Source: Monocercomonoides exilis
Lineage: Eukaryota > Preaxostyla > Oxymonadida > Polymastigidae
Reading direction: 5' to 3'
Assembly: GCA_001643675.2 (NCBI GenBank)
Contig: LSRY02000002.1
Coordinates: 2,437,001 to 2,501,000, forward strand
Length of the DNA stretch: 64,000 bases
Shown: piece after piece, positions 21,849-35,100 of the stretch
How the letters are laid out: every line of letters begins with the position of its first letter
How positions within the stretch are numbered: position 1 is the first letter of the stretch
Program-made: the position numbers and the translations under genes
The notes under the pieces: generated by a model
What the model was told of the DNA's origin: nothing
Seen by the model: the letters and a program-made list of their open reading frames with translations, nothing else
The model's database searches: none

Positions 21849-24651
21849 TTAAAATGGTGACTCTCTCTGAGACTTCTTCTTTTGATAAATCGCAATTATG
21901 ATGAACACTATTGTTGCAGCGACAATTATTGTTGACCCAACAGTCACCACAATTATTAAACCTATATCAGCCTGCTTCTTCTTTGGGTATTTATAATGAG
22001 GTATGTTTGCACAAGTACCACTTTCTGTTTCATAATACCCCATTTCGCATCCAGCAAATACACACTTTGTAGAATCATAAGAGCAATCAGAAGAAGTGTA
22101 AGGATGCCCGTATATTCCATGAGCCACTGCATTTTGCACATCAGTGCAGATCCCGCCGCCTGTTTTCACCTGCCACAAAAAGCACATCTCTCTCACAGGC
22201 ATCACATTAACAGAAACTTGCAGTCTGGAAAGAGCCTGTGAAAGTTCAGGTTGTGTGGGATAGGAGCGTAGTAGAACATCAGCAGGGCACACTTTCCACT
22301 CCAATGATTGATCTTTAGTGCTTTTGTCAAATGAGTATAAGTTTGTCATTGAGTAAGAGAAAGAAGTGCCTTTTCTTGGAAAGGGATTCGGAATAGAAGC
22401 CAAACCAAACTCATTTGACAAAATACCGGAAATATTTGAAGTGTAAGGTTGCATTAGCTTTACAACAGATTCAATGGCAGTAGATGAAATAACGTTACCT
22501 GCACTGAATGATGCCACATCATACTCAACAGTCTCATCATCAGCATCATTTTCTGTGTTTTTGTTCTGTCCAACAACCTCGTCTGTAATTGCAGCATTGA
22601 CGCTTGAGCTTTTTTTCCTGATCCAATTTGTTCCTCTCCCAACAATTTTACCCAAGTGTTTTTCTTGAATTTGTTTCAGAAACTGTCCGCATGTAGAACC
22701 GCACAATCCGTCAGTCAAAATGATCACATTGCTTGGATCGAATGGTTGAGTGCCAAAATACTTCCAAGAATCTTCAAGAGCCATGGTGAAGAAATCCAAT
22801 TCATCTTGGTTCCAAGCAAAGAACTGGCTCCACTCTCGTGTTCTGGTTACACCATTTCCCGATGAATTTGTAAGCCCAGTCTCCGTCACACTTCTTGGGT
22901 TGGCAAATACATCAGTAATAACGCTATCTACATCATAGACATCTGTTAATTTGCCATTCTCTGATTGGATTAATGTTTTCAGAAGATAGCTGTTCGCGTC
23001 TGTCTTCACCAGATCAAGCCGGCCATAAAGTGGAAATGCACTCGGATAGAGTAAGTGCAACAGAGACCGACCAAGCGCTACAATACCACCACCATTGGAG
23101 CACAGATCGATAATCAGTCCTGTTACTTTATTTTCCAGTGCGTAGTCGACAACAGATGCAATCGCTGAAAGCCAGTCAACAAGTTCTTGATCCGTTTCTG
23201 GTGAAAATGATACAATATGCAATGTTACAAAGTTGTTGTCCAAAAGATGATATCCAACAACATATGGGGTGAGAACAAGTTCAGAATATCTGATTGCCTT
23301 TGCCTTGTGAAAATCAGATTTCGTAATGTTGTTTGTATAGTGTGCAGATGAATGGAGTTCATGAGGCATGCTGTTGATTAGAGGGATGAGCTTTGAGGAA
23401 GCGCTGTTTTTGCTATTTGAATCAACAGGATCATCCAAAAACAACTTCTTTATTTCTGTTGAAGTCGAAATTGATTTAGGTCGAATAAGATTCTTGTTTT
23501 GTTTGACAAAATTTATCACTTCCTCTTCGGACATTTTTGATAATAGATTATTTGAAGATTTTCCTTTGTGGAATGGCTTTTCATCAGATTTTGGTATAAC
23601 TTCGAATTTTCGTTTAAACTGCATTTGCTCTTCCCTTTTGTTTCGTTCCTCTTCTTGGCTTTGACGCCATATTCTCTTAATTTCGTTGATTTTCTGTTGC
23701 TTTGACAGAGATCTGTCCTTATTTTGTGGCTCACTAAAGTCTATATTGTCATTTTTATTAGAATTACTGTTTTGAAGAGGGCAAGCGTTGTTCAAATTGT
23801 TAAATGCAATGGTAGAGAAAGCATAATACGGAATGCTTGCTTCCTGTTCGTTACCATTAGTATCAGAATATTTAACTTTTATATTCGCAGGAGGCATTGG
23901 ATAAATTGATGCTTGACGAAAATAAAAGGCACCTGTCAGAGCACCATTGAAACGTGCTGCTGGGGTCTTGGATAACGGAACATATTCTTCTGCCCATTTA
24001 GCAATTGTTTTCCAAGGGGCCTCACCTGGAACATAGTTTACCCCATCAATTGCAATTGCTGTAACTTTTCTATCAAATAATTTTAATGGATCTTTTTCGT
24101 TGTGTTGCTCGGAAATGCTTGCCATCGGGTGTTTGGATAAAGTTACTGTGGGCTCGGTTTCATCATTTTCTGCAGCAGTTACAACAAAAGAATAAGGAAG
24201 AACATAATAAAAAGAACTTAGACATGGAGGAGAGAAGAGTGTATGAGGATCCTTCATTTTCGCAATTGTAACAGAAACATTAGAATAAAAATCATAACCA
24301 CCTTCATGAGCTGCATTTAAAACATCATCCAATTCTTTGACAATATCCATTGCCAAGTATTTGTGAGGTGAAGGAGGATTCAACATATTATCTCTATATG
24401 CATAACTCGACAGATGAGACTTCAATGTGGAAATTGTATTTACAAATTCTGCTCCTTGAGGTGAATACTAAATCCAAAAAACGTTAATTTGTTGTGAAAT
24501 AAATGATATAGAATATAAATCTTGAACATACCGAAATTGTATTGAAACACTTCCGGATTTTATCATAATCATATATCACTCCTTTATTAAAAGTACATGC
24601 ATCAGCTTGGGTTGATGCAAACCGTAAAAATGCTAAAATTAAAATAATCAT
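21849..24651 (-). CDS. Membrane-anchored S41-family peptidase
   Basis: Exons 24651-24532 and 24467-21849 (64-bp intron, GTATGT...GATTTAG) give 912 residues. The first exon supplies a signal peptide (MIILILAFLRFASTQADA, likely cut before CTFNKG). The peptidase core shows two S41 (tail-specific/C-terminal processing peptidase) hallmarks: GLIIDLCSNGGGIVALGR near residue 490, where S41 enzymes have 'D(L/V)RxNxGG', and VIILTDGLCGSTCGQF near residue 620, where the Ser of GSTC is the likely nucleophile. Lysines follow within the next 20 residues. Near residues 225-345 there is a charged Lys/Glu/Ser-rich insertion. A Cys-rich stalk (residues about 795-865) leads into one transmembrane helix (IGLIIVVTVGSTIIVAATIV) and a short KKK tail, so the enzyme should be a type I surface or vacuolar protein. 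Substrates are unknown. Confidence 0.8.
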
Positions 24652-24773
24652 TAGATCTGACCCTTACACATTGTTTTATTGCGAAGTGATTGATTCTTAA
24701 AAAATAAATTAAAAAAAAAAAGAAAAGAAAAACTTTTATAAAAAATAAAACACAATGAAAGAGAATAGAGAGG

Positions 24774-25826
24774 TCATTGTTTAAATACTTTTTTCTCTTG
24801 GTCTTCAACATCTTCAAGTAAAGTCAAATATGAATCCAAAGGAGATTGAAGTCGTGTCCAAACGGCCATGAGATGTTCATATGATTGTGGTGAAGAATGA
24901 TATAGAGGAGAAAAAAAAGATGAAGAAGGAATTGATTGTTTTAGTTTTGTATCAGATTTTTCTTTATTATCCACTTTCCTCTTTTCTTCTTCTTTAAGAC
25001 AGCTTATTTTTCGATGATTAATTTTCCCTCTTTCCACTTTTTCTCTGTTGTGTCTAATTATTAAGTGCGTTATGGGAGATACTTTTTGCTTTTTCGAATC
25101 TTTACTCGAATTATTCTCCTCTTCCAAGGTTTCTGAAAATGAATCTTTTCCGGTTTCAAATTCACTTTCAATCTTGGGTGCATTTTCTTCTCCAGATTCA
25201 TCTTTCATTGCTGTTTCTAACAATTCATCAACAGATAATGCAAAAACAGGTATTGATAGGCCTTGTTCATCGATTGTACCAATAGATGTGAAATGAGTTT
25301 TGCTCTCCTGTGATGTCTTTTTCTGAGCTTTGCGTGTGCCATCAGTTTCAGATTTGCAACTCTCTCTGCTTTCGTTTTGAGAACCTAAATTCTCATCTTC
25401 AAAAAGTTGTGAAAAATCAGAAGACTCTAATTTTGACTCCTCTCCAATAACACATAAAGCGTCTGCCATTTTATCATATGGTCCGATTGAAAACGGTAAT
25501 TCTTGTGGAATTCCTTCATTTAATAATTGTTCGATTGACTTAACATTTAATATTTGATTATCCAAGAAGGAGCAAAGTGTTTGATCCACATTTTCTAGCA
25601 GAGATGAATATTCACGAGAGATGTTCAATCCAGACTTTGCTTGGTTCTCCTGTGTTTGTAAGGCATTACTTCTCAATTTTGTACTTTGAAATGTGGGCTC
25701 AGCAAATGAAGACTCAAGAGATGTAATTTGCTGGGCCAAACGATCTGTTGAAGATTTATTAACCATTGGAATATGAGAAGGATAAAATTCTGGCGATGTG
25801 GTACCAGTAACAAAAGTTCTTGACAT
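24774..25826 (-). CDS. Hypothetical Ser/Glu/Lys-rich protein
   Basis: A single exon of 350 residues starts at an ATG (MSRTFVTGTTSPEFYPSH). I recognise no family. There is no signal peptide or membrane segment. The N-terminal 150 residues look partly helical (EYSSLLENVDQTLCSFLDNQ), the middle is acidic and Ser-rich, and a basic stretch near residues 255-300 (IRHNREKVERGKINHRKISC) could bind nucleic acid or act as a nuclear localisation signal. The C-terminus (YEHLMAVWTRLQSPLDSYL) again looks helical and could be the conserved part. Codon use and base composition match the neighbouring genes, so it is likely real. It lies 122 bp beyond the start of the S41 gene on the same strand. Confidence 0.65.
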   Translation of the reverse strand: MSRTFVTGTTSPEFYPSHIPMVNKSSTDRLAQQITSLESSFAEPTFQSTKLRSNALQTQENQAKSGLNISREYSSLLENVDQTLCSFLDNQILNVKSIEQLLNEGIPQELPFSIGPYDKMADALCVIGEESKLESSDFSQLFEDENLGSQNESRESCKSETDGTRKAQKKTSQESKTHFTSIGTIDEQGLSIPVFALSVDELLETAMKDESGEENAPKIESEFETGKDSFSETLEEENNSSKDSKKQKVSPITHLIIRHNREKVERGKINHRKISCLKEEEKRKVDNKEKSDTKLKQSIPSSSFFSPLYHSSPQSYEHLMAVWTRLQSPLDSYLTLLEDVEDQEKKVFKQ

Positions 25827-26108
25827 AATGATTTAAATGTGTACTTTGCAAAACAGTTCAAAATAGTACTTCTCAAAAAATCTGAATAATATAATTTAAT
25901 ATAAATCATAATTATATTGTGGAGAAGAGAAACATACGTCCTTGGAAATAAAATGTTCAAATCCAAATGCTCTTATCCCTTAAGTTTTTTCTTTTTTCCA
26001 CAAATAATTTTTGATAAAAGTATTTGTACAGAGAAAATGATTTGCATTCAAAAAATAAAATAAAATAAAATAATGAATATAAAATTAAATAAGACAAGAT
26101 AATTTAAT

Positions 26109-29100
26109 TCAAAACTTTCGAACATTTGAAAGAAATCCCTCATTTATAAACAGTTTAAGATCATTTCCCGTCATTTCCAGAATGATTTCCAGTGGAACGA
26201 TTTGAAGAAGTCCAGAACGAATTTCTTGAACATCAGATGCACAAAACACGACATCCGAAGCTTTGGATTCGCAATTTCCAGCTAGAAGAGACCAGAATGA
26301 AGAAGCAAGAGGAAGAGAGAGTGGGTAGCCAGACAGAGCACATACTCCCATAATCACTCCAAAGAATCGCAAATACTTTCTCTTCATTTCAAAAAACTCT
26401 TTTTGCGAAGTTGACTGCAGCCCCCAACCAGCTGGTGAATTTGAGCTATTCAGAATTAAGACTGAAGTTTCATTATCGTTGCAAACACTCAGCAAAGGCA
26501 ACTTGTTGTCATCTGCTTTCAATTGCTCTTCTCTTTCTTCTTCATCATCCATATTTTCCTGCTTGTTGAAAGGAGAGTTTCTGCAAAGTGGATTCAGTTC
26601 TTCTGAAATGTGTTGCAAGCACTCTTTCATTTCCCCAACAACCTCAGCATTTTCCCCTTCAAAGCCAACAACACGACAAGGTCGATCTTTTTCTGCTTCT
26701 CTTTCGCCTGAGCCCATCGCCTGGATCATCTTCAGCTTCTCCTTCATTTTTTCTTGTTTGATTCGCTCTTTCCTTTCCCGTTCTCTCTTTCTTTTTGCTT
26801 CCTTTTCTCGTTCATTTGCCTTTGCGCTTTCAGACATGAACGGGTTGATCAGCAATCCTAAATCAGACAAAAGCGCTCGGAAATCAGCACTTGGATCGAA
26901 GTTTTCGTCTTCTTCAATCAATTCTTGGTCTGTTTTTTCAATCTTTTCCAAACCTTTTCGCTTTTTGCCTGATGCATAAATTGCATCTTCGCTGTTTTCT
27001 TCTTCGTCTTCTTCAATCTCCATTCTCGGATCAATCAGCTCCAATGAAGTTGGCTGGCATCCATCGTAATCTTCATAAGTTGCTTGCAAATGCACTTTTT
27101 CTGCTTCAATGTTGTGAGTAGAATTGTCAGAACTGCAAAGCTTCTTGAACAACTTCATAAATTCTTGTGGTTTAGCCTTCACATTCACAGCTTCAATAAC
27201 AAAGCAATGGTCATTAGAATCGATCAATCCTCTTTCAATGCCATCTGCCAAAGCATTCATTGCCTGGACAAATATTGGCTTTCCGCTTTCCACTCGCAGA
27301 TGTACAATATCTCTCTTCACATTGATTGAAGAAGCCTTCATTTCCACTTCTTTCAACTCCTCTTTCGCATTCCATGTGGATGAGCTCTGTAATTGTAACA
27401 GTCTTTGTCGATGTCTTGTAATTGATGGAGAAATGAATAGCTCTCGTGTTATGTGCGAAGAAAGATGAAGCTTCCAGAGATTGATTTTGAGTGGCATCAA
27501 TAGAAGATGCTTCAGCGAAAGCATCATTTGGACAAAACTGTAAGAAGACGACAAAAGAAGATGAACAGGAACAGTTGAAATGAGACTAGAGACAGTTTTG
27601 TTAAGCAGAAGAATAAGTGACAATCTGATGCAGTAATACAATGCAATTTGTGGCTTGGAAATGAACGATGGAAAGATCAAGAAAAGCAGCTGAGGATCGC
27701 TAAGATTACGAATCAATGTAACATTTGATGCGACCATTTTTGAATTAACCAACTCAACCAATTCAGCATCGCTGAGCTTTGCTTCTTTTATTGCTGGAAT
27801 TTGCGGAATTTCAAAGTTATCAGCATTGACATAATCTTCCAATGCATGTACATTTTCAAACTTGGGAGTTAATGTAAGAATTGCAGTTCCTTTCGAAGCA
27901 CTTTTTGCTTCACTTGATTTGACGTTTATGCAAACTTTATTACCTTCAATGAATTTAATCGTTCCAATGCTCACCTTATTTGAATATACAGCAACATCCT
28001 TTGCTGCATCTGGAGATTCACTTTCATTAAATTTCTTTGACTTTACAGTCACCTGAGTATCGTCAGAAATATTTGAAAAGACTACATTTTCAACTTTTAT
28101 TTGAGACGTGTCTTTGAATGTGTATTCTATGCTCATGTCAGATTCTTGCTTGATCGATGGCAAACATGACTTGCCATCAAGTGAATTGCACAATGGTCGC
28201 AAGTCAGTTCCATTTGCATAAAGCAGTGCTTGAAATAGCATTATATGCGATTTTACCATTTTCAATAATCTTAGCAGCATTATTTGCTCAGCTGGAGAAT
28301 GCTTAGACGGGAGATCGCTTTTGCTGTGCAGCCCCAACAACTCGTTGGTCGAATACTTTTCAAAGAAAGAGTGAAACAGATGGAAATCTTCAAATAAGCG
28401 CTGCTGAAGGTGCTCCAAGTCTAATGCCAGAGACAAATCTTCAGTTGATACATACAAAGGAAAACTTGACTTTAAATACTCATTTACAGTTTCCGAAGAA
28501 GAAGATGATGACTTTAAAGAAAGAGATGAAATACATAATGAAGCATCATCTTTTCTTTCGTTATTGCAAAGCTCACACAAACAAGACATTTCAGCTTTCA
28601 GCTCCAACAAAGCCACAGAATTAGGGAGCAAATATTCAAATTCTTCTGATTCTATTCGCTTTCTAAAAGCTTCAAGCTGAAGAATAGGAAGACCATCGCG
28701 GACTGATAAAAATTCAGCAGCCGACAACTCGCTCAAACAAGTCACCGATCGATGAATCAAACTGGAAAGGAGGAAAGAGAAAATAGGAAGCAATTTACAG
28801 CGAGGATTCATCGAATAAACAATTTGTAAAAGAGGATAAAGAAATGGAGAAAGATCCAACAAAAGCTTCTTTTCAGTCTGCTCAATTGAAACAGACAACG
28901 GAAGACAGAGCAAAAGTTGGATGCTCCAAATTATAAATTCAAGAGAACCCTCAGAAGTAGCAGATTCGAGATTGTCCTTATGATAACCATCTTTTGATTG
29001 ATGTATGAGTTTCACACTCTTCAGAATTTCATCGTTCCAACTTGTCGAAATGAACTGCTTTTTGAATGAAGAAAGAGAGGGAAGGAGAGACGCTGACTTG

Positions 29101-32100
29101 GAGCTGCCAAATTCAAGTGTGTGCTTTGGATGAGAGAGAAGCACTTCATCCAGCGGATCAACATTAGGAGACAGTTCAGAAAAGAGTTCGTCTATTTCCT
29201 CATTTGATGAAATTTTGGTGCAATCCATAACATCCTTTCGCAAGTTATATTCATTTTCGAATTCAACATCCTTTTTCGACAATTTTTTATTCTTTTTCTT
29301 TAATTTTAACAGGCGATGTTCCATCTTTTTCTGAATGACGCTCTCCCTTTCGCGCATCTTCTTTAAGAATCTTTTAGACTCTTCCATCTGATCTTTTGAA
29401 TGTGATGTTTCCTTTGCGCTGCTTCCCGAAGCATCAACCACATACACTTTCCATCCCCATGTTGGCTCCAGATCACTTTTCACGTTGAACTTCAATTCCA
29501 CTCTGTTGATGTTGCTCAAAGTGAAGTCGCTCCAGTTGTATCTTCCAGCATCGCCTGAACAGGAATGCAGAACTGTCCCTTTCTCTGGATCGCAAAAGAG
29601 CAGTTCATCGTCAGCATCGGCTGTCTCACAGTTCTTGTCAAAGATAAAATGAAGGCCTGAGGCTCCAGGAATATGAACTTCACATGCGAAAGAGGAGTGG
29701 CCCTTGTATGGATGAGGAGAGGCTGCTATCTGCGTCTTGGAAAGGTCAAAGAAGTCGCCCCATGTTGGGGTGTTGTCTTTGAGAAGAAGCGAAGACGGTG
29801 TCATAAGCACCTTGTCAATCTTGGCTTTGTGCTGCATTTCCCCAATTCGAGTTCTGTAAAAGTCAACAAGAGATGGAGTTATGAATGAATTTGAAGAAAG
29901 GCTTGAAGCTGAACATAGAACTGTTTCTGTGAAAGCTTCAGATTTTAGCATTTCAAGTGAAAAGAATGACGAATCAGCATCAACCAATCCTTCAGCTATT
30001 GCGTTCCAATTATATATTGAAGAATTCAGATGCGCAACAATAAATCCAATCAAAGATTCATCTTTACCATGAATGTCATAATCTTCCAAATGTGATAATT
30101 GCGAAGAAAGACAGCACAACGTAGCAGCTGTTGGACATTTCCATCCATTCGTTTCTTCAGAATATTCCAATTTCTGTGAATCTTCACTTTGTGGAGCTTT
30201 TATACATTTTGATAGCAAAGTTTTAGCTTCATCACGAACCATCCTTACCATTTGCAGAGTTAATGCATGCAGAGCAGCCATTGGGCTTGCTAGTGAATCG
30301 AATGCAAGATTGCAGCTTTCTCTGATTGATGCGGGTTTTCTGAGCACTGACCAAGGAAGAACTACTAAGTGCTTGCTTAGCAGCCTTTTAATCGCTCCAG
30401 CAACCATTCCTCGATCCAATCCAGAAATGTATGAAGCAAAAGATGGAACAACAGCATCCACTTCTGAACTATTCGATCTGCACGAAGGGATGCTCAGCAA
30501 ATATGTAAAGAAGGTTAACGCAGAAATTGATCGAGACAATTCAGCTTCTGCTGCAAGAACTTCACGTGCAATGGATGGAACATTTTCTCGAATTCTTCTA
30601 AAAGAAACCTTCTTTTGAGGATCAATGGATAATTTCGAATCATCTTCGCCATGTGAAAACAAAGCGGCTGAATTTGTTTGTGAGAAAAACGTTTTATCTG
30701 TTGGATGCGAAAGAGCATCGCCATTCCCAACTTCATCTTTATTCACTTCTTTAAGAGCAGAAGAAGTTGATGATTTCTGTGCGAGCGCATTCAAATCTTC
30801 AACGGTCACTTCGTTTTTCCTTGCTTCAATTTCATCAATTTTAGAGTTATCGTCTTCATCCCAAGCAAGCATCCCACAATGATGTTTACAGCTTAAATGC
30901 GAATATACTCTGACACGGCTTGAATCCACCCAAAGAAGCTGTTGAGTTCCTTTTTCTTTCTCATCAATAAGAATAAACAGACGAGATTTATCTCCATTCA
31001 TTGATATGATTCTCGCTGGTCTTTCTTTTCCTTCTTTGTATTCTTCACCCTCTTCAAGTGAGTTGTCCTGAATCTGATAAACAGGCTCGTCTTTTCGTTG
31101 TGTGCCTGCCCCAGTCAAATCGGAAGAACGAGGATAATAAGCCACTAATTGTCCAATATTAAATGAAGTTGTTAAATTAGTCTTTGTCCCATCGCGATGG
31201 GCTATCCATCTTTCATGTGCTTCGCTAAATGTTTCTTTTTCATCGCTGCCCTCGTTCTCCTTCTCCTTTTGAATTTGAGGCACTTTCATTTGCATTAAGT
31301 TGCCTGGTTTCTTTGATTCCACATTTGATTGTTCAATCACTGCAGCATTTCTCTTCAAGCCTGCTTCGACTTGTTCGTTCCAAGATCGCATTGCACATTG
31401 ATATCCGAATGTGCCAGCAGAAAATTGAGTTCCTGTTAGGTCGCCGCTGAGAAGAGGAGGGAAATACGGAGTGGAGCAGCTCTTTTCTTGATCTTCAGTC
31501 AAAATTCCAGATGGAAAAGTATTCTTAATCTCCTTTTCTGCTCCTTCTTCGAAGATTCCTCCTTTTGGCACTGGAATTAAAAGAGGATTTGACAAACCTG
31601 TTTCTGAAGAACTTGCAATCTCATTGTCTGTTAGAGATCTTAGAATTGGGAATGCATCTGCATTTAATCTTTCAGCAGCTAGCATCGATTCAGTTGACGG
31701 AAGTTCAAACACAGCATCTTGGACGCCATCTTTCCTTTCAGCGTTTGATCCATCAACTCCATTCTCCTCTTCGTCTTTCAAAAGAAAAGCATATGGAGCA
31801 AAAACAGGTTGATTAAACAGCTTCTGTTGCTTTGCTTTTATTGTCGAATAATAAGCTCTGTCTTGAACGTCTACAAGCATTTCTGCCATTCTTTGAGGAT
31901 CATTTTTATCTGTTTCAGAAGAAGAATGCTGCTTTTGTGATATAATGCCTTTGATTTCTAATTCTCTCATTTTTTCTTTAATTTCACCAACAAGCTTGTC
32001 TTTCAAGGAGAAATGTTTATTCCTCTTTGTCATGTCTTTTTCTTTATCCTCACTGCACTTTTGTTCACCGTTAATCTCTTTTTGTTCTGAGCCTGTGATA

Positions 32101-35100
32101 ACTGTCCACATGGCATCCGCTTTGCACTTCCTTTTGTAATTGTTCATAACATTTGCTTCCTTTTTCTCAATCAATTCGTAAGGAAGAGATGCTCCAGCAA
32201 CTTGCAAATCTTTGGTGAGGTCAAGCTGAATACTTGTTTGTCTTCTTTCTGAAGGAAAAGAGCCTGACAATAAAGCAGTTGAGTCTTTTTGCGGAGAGGA
32301 AGAAATGCATAACTGAGAATTGGTTGACAATGTCTGCTCTTTCATAAATGGAAGATTTTCTCTATCATCAATAAGGGACTCAGCATCATAGGATGATTCA
32401 GAAGAATTATCTTCCGAATCAGAATTGGATGATGATAAAGAGCTTTCATCATCATCATCTTCGTCGTCATCATCATCGTCATCATCACTCTCGGATGTGC
32501 TTTCTTCTTCTTCGGATTCGTCTTCATCATCAGAAGATGCACCACCAAGCAATTTCTCGTTCTCGTTCCAAAATCGCCTGAATTTCTTATTATGTTGATG
32601 CTTGCTACTCTTTGAACATTTCCCTCCTGAACTTTGCTCGAATTCTGAGCGATTTTCATCTTCATCATCGCTCTTTTCTTCAATCTCACTGATCTCATCT
32701 TCTTCTTTCGCTCCTCCTAATCCCTTCATTATGCCAAAGTCCTCAAACATGCTCATGTCGATTGGCAAGCCTGCATCTTCAAACGCTGAAAAGGCGTCGC
32801 TCAAAAGTGAAGCAACCATTTCTGAGTCGGCATCAACTTCGCTCTGAAGCTGTTGAGCCTCTTTCAATTCCTTTTCAATTTCCATTGTCAAACTCTGAAA
32901 CTTCTCAAGTGAGCCTTTTTTGGAATTCTCTTCTCCTCTTTTAGGTTCTTCAGCATTATCTGCACCTTCTTTTTCTTCCGCTTGAATGCTTGAAGGAGTC
33001 TTTGTTTCGGATTCTTCTTTTTCTTCCTTCAAAGAATCGTCTTTCTTTTCATCAAAGCTTGATCTGCCAAACCTCAACGGAATTGATTCATTCTGAGCTG
33101 ATTTTGATTCCTGATCGCTTTCCACTTCAGTTGATCCAAAAGCTGCGATTGAGGAGCTTGGCGATGATTGTCTTCCAAACGAAATGTGAGTAAGAGGAGG
33201 CTGTGATACAAAAGTATGTGAAGATACAGCCGAATTTGTTCTACCAAATGCAACAGGTCCTGATTGAGTAATTGGGCAAGTGCTATCAGCATTAAACGAA
33301 TCGTTCGTTGAATGATTCTCCGAAAAGTGGAAGTCTGATTTCAAAGATGATTCAACGGATTGCTTTTCTTCAGATTTATGTGCCTTTGTCAACAAAAGAA
33401 GATTAAGTGCACGTTTTTTCGCGGCTTTTCGCTCCTTTGTGAGCAAAAGAAGGCTAAGTGCTCTCTTTTTATCACTTTTATGATTCTTCGTCAGCATAAG
33501 CAGATTAAGTGCTCGTTTTTTATCAGTTTTATGTGCCTTTGTTAATAAAAGAAGATCAAGAGCTTTCGCCATGTTCTTGTAATTCGTCTTGCTTATTCCT
33601 GATGAAGGTTTTGAATCTTGTGAAATCACTTTTTGTTCTCTGCAAGAAGTGCTAAATGGATTGCGTTGATGGAATGAATCCGTTGCACTCATATCTTTCA
33701 AATAAGAACGAGTCAAAGACAAAAGCAGCAGTGCACCCTTTTTCGCATTCCTCCTTTTAGAATCATCCTTATTTTGCATGCTTCTATCCTCTTTTTCAAC
33801 ATCTTTTGAAATTCTTTGATTTGATTCTGCTGTACAAATATTTGAAGGCTTTTCTGATGAATTGCGTTTGAAAACAGAAGTGTTATAAACTTCATTTGAA
33901 ATCTTGGCAGTTGATGAGGAGGTTGATTTGTCTTTTGCCATTGAAAAAGTGAGAAGAAGAAGCGAAACAGCTCCAAGTTTGCTTGACACTGTTGTCAGAT
34001 CGGGCTCACCACCTTTCCAAAATTCATCTTTCACTTCTGTCTCTTGTTTCTTAGAAGGAGAAAAGGCAGATGACTGATTTATTGCAGGCATTTGCGAATT
34101 AGAATCCAATTTGCTCCAGCTTTTGTGGGCAGCTTCAGAAGAAAGTGGAGAAGATTTACCGAGTAACCTGGAGACAGCAGAATCTGATTCAGGAAGCGAT
34201 GTCTGCAAAGGTTTTCCTCTTCCAATTTTTTTTGTTAAGATAAGAAGAAGCAAGGCCTTTGACATCTTTGACATTTCAGAAGAACTTCTTTCTCCACCAA
34301 TTGTAGATGAACAGAAAGGATTCAATAATTTTTTGGATTCATTCTTTTTGTGATTCATTGTCAGCAGCAGCAATGACAGTCCTTTATGAGAACTGCCACA
34401 ACTTGGAATGGCATTTGTTATCGAGCTCTTTGCCAAAGCAGATTTCTTAACGTTTTCTGAGTCTTTTGAGTGCATATTTAAAAGGAGAAGAGCTAATGCT
34501 TTGGCTTTTTGAGAGGGCTTGGCAGATAATCCTTCAATTTTTGAATCTTGAGAAGAACCTGAACGGAAAGGATTTGACAAACTTTTATGACCATTCATCG
34601 AATAATTGAGCAACAACAGACTCAACCCTCTACTCAATTTTTTAGCATTAACAACAGGATCAACTGATTCACTCAATTTCTTTGATTCGTTTTGCTTCAA
34701 AGCTGTTAGGATTGCAAGCGTGAGAGCTCTTTTATCTTTGATTTGATGTGATTTGAACTCTTCCTCAACAATTGGGCTTTTAATAGAGCTTTCATCTTCA
34801 ATCTTTTCATCAGCAGGCAAATGAATTTGATCAGCACATTTCAGCAAAAGAAGAGTAAGCGCTTTAGCTGTGGAATGATTTTTCTTCATTGGCTCCTTCA
34901 ATTTCAACTCTGGTTCATCGCTTTTGATGGATTGTTCTTCATCCGAAACGGAAGCGATAGCAGGCTGCTCAAATGCTTTACTCTCGCTTTCTTCTTTTAA
35001 TTCGACTTTTTCTTCTTCTTTTGTTTCTGATGATAATTCTTCGATTTCTGCTTCATCGCTTACCTTCTCTTCTTCATTTGTGCTCTTCCACAATCTTCCC

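Noticed and set aside
25827-26108. Missing HECT C-lobe exon
   Set aside because: All minus-strand frames here are AT-rich with frequent stops and lack any Cys-containing C-lobe pattern.
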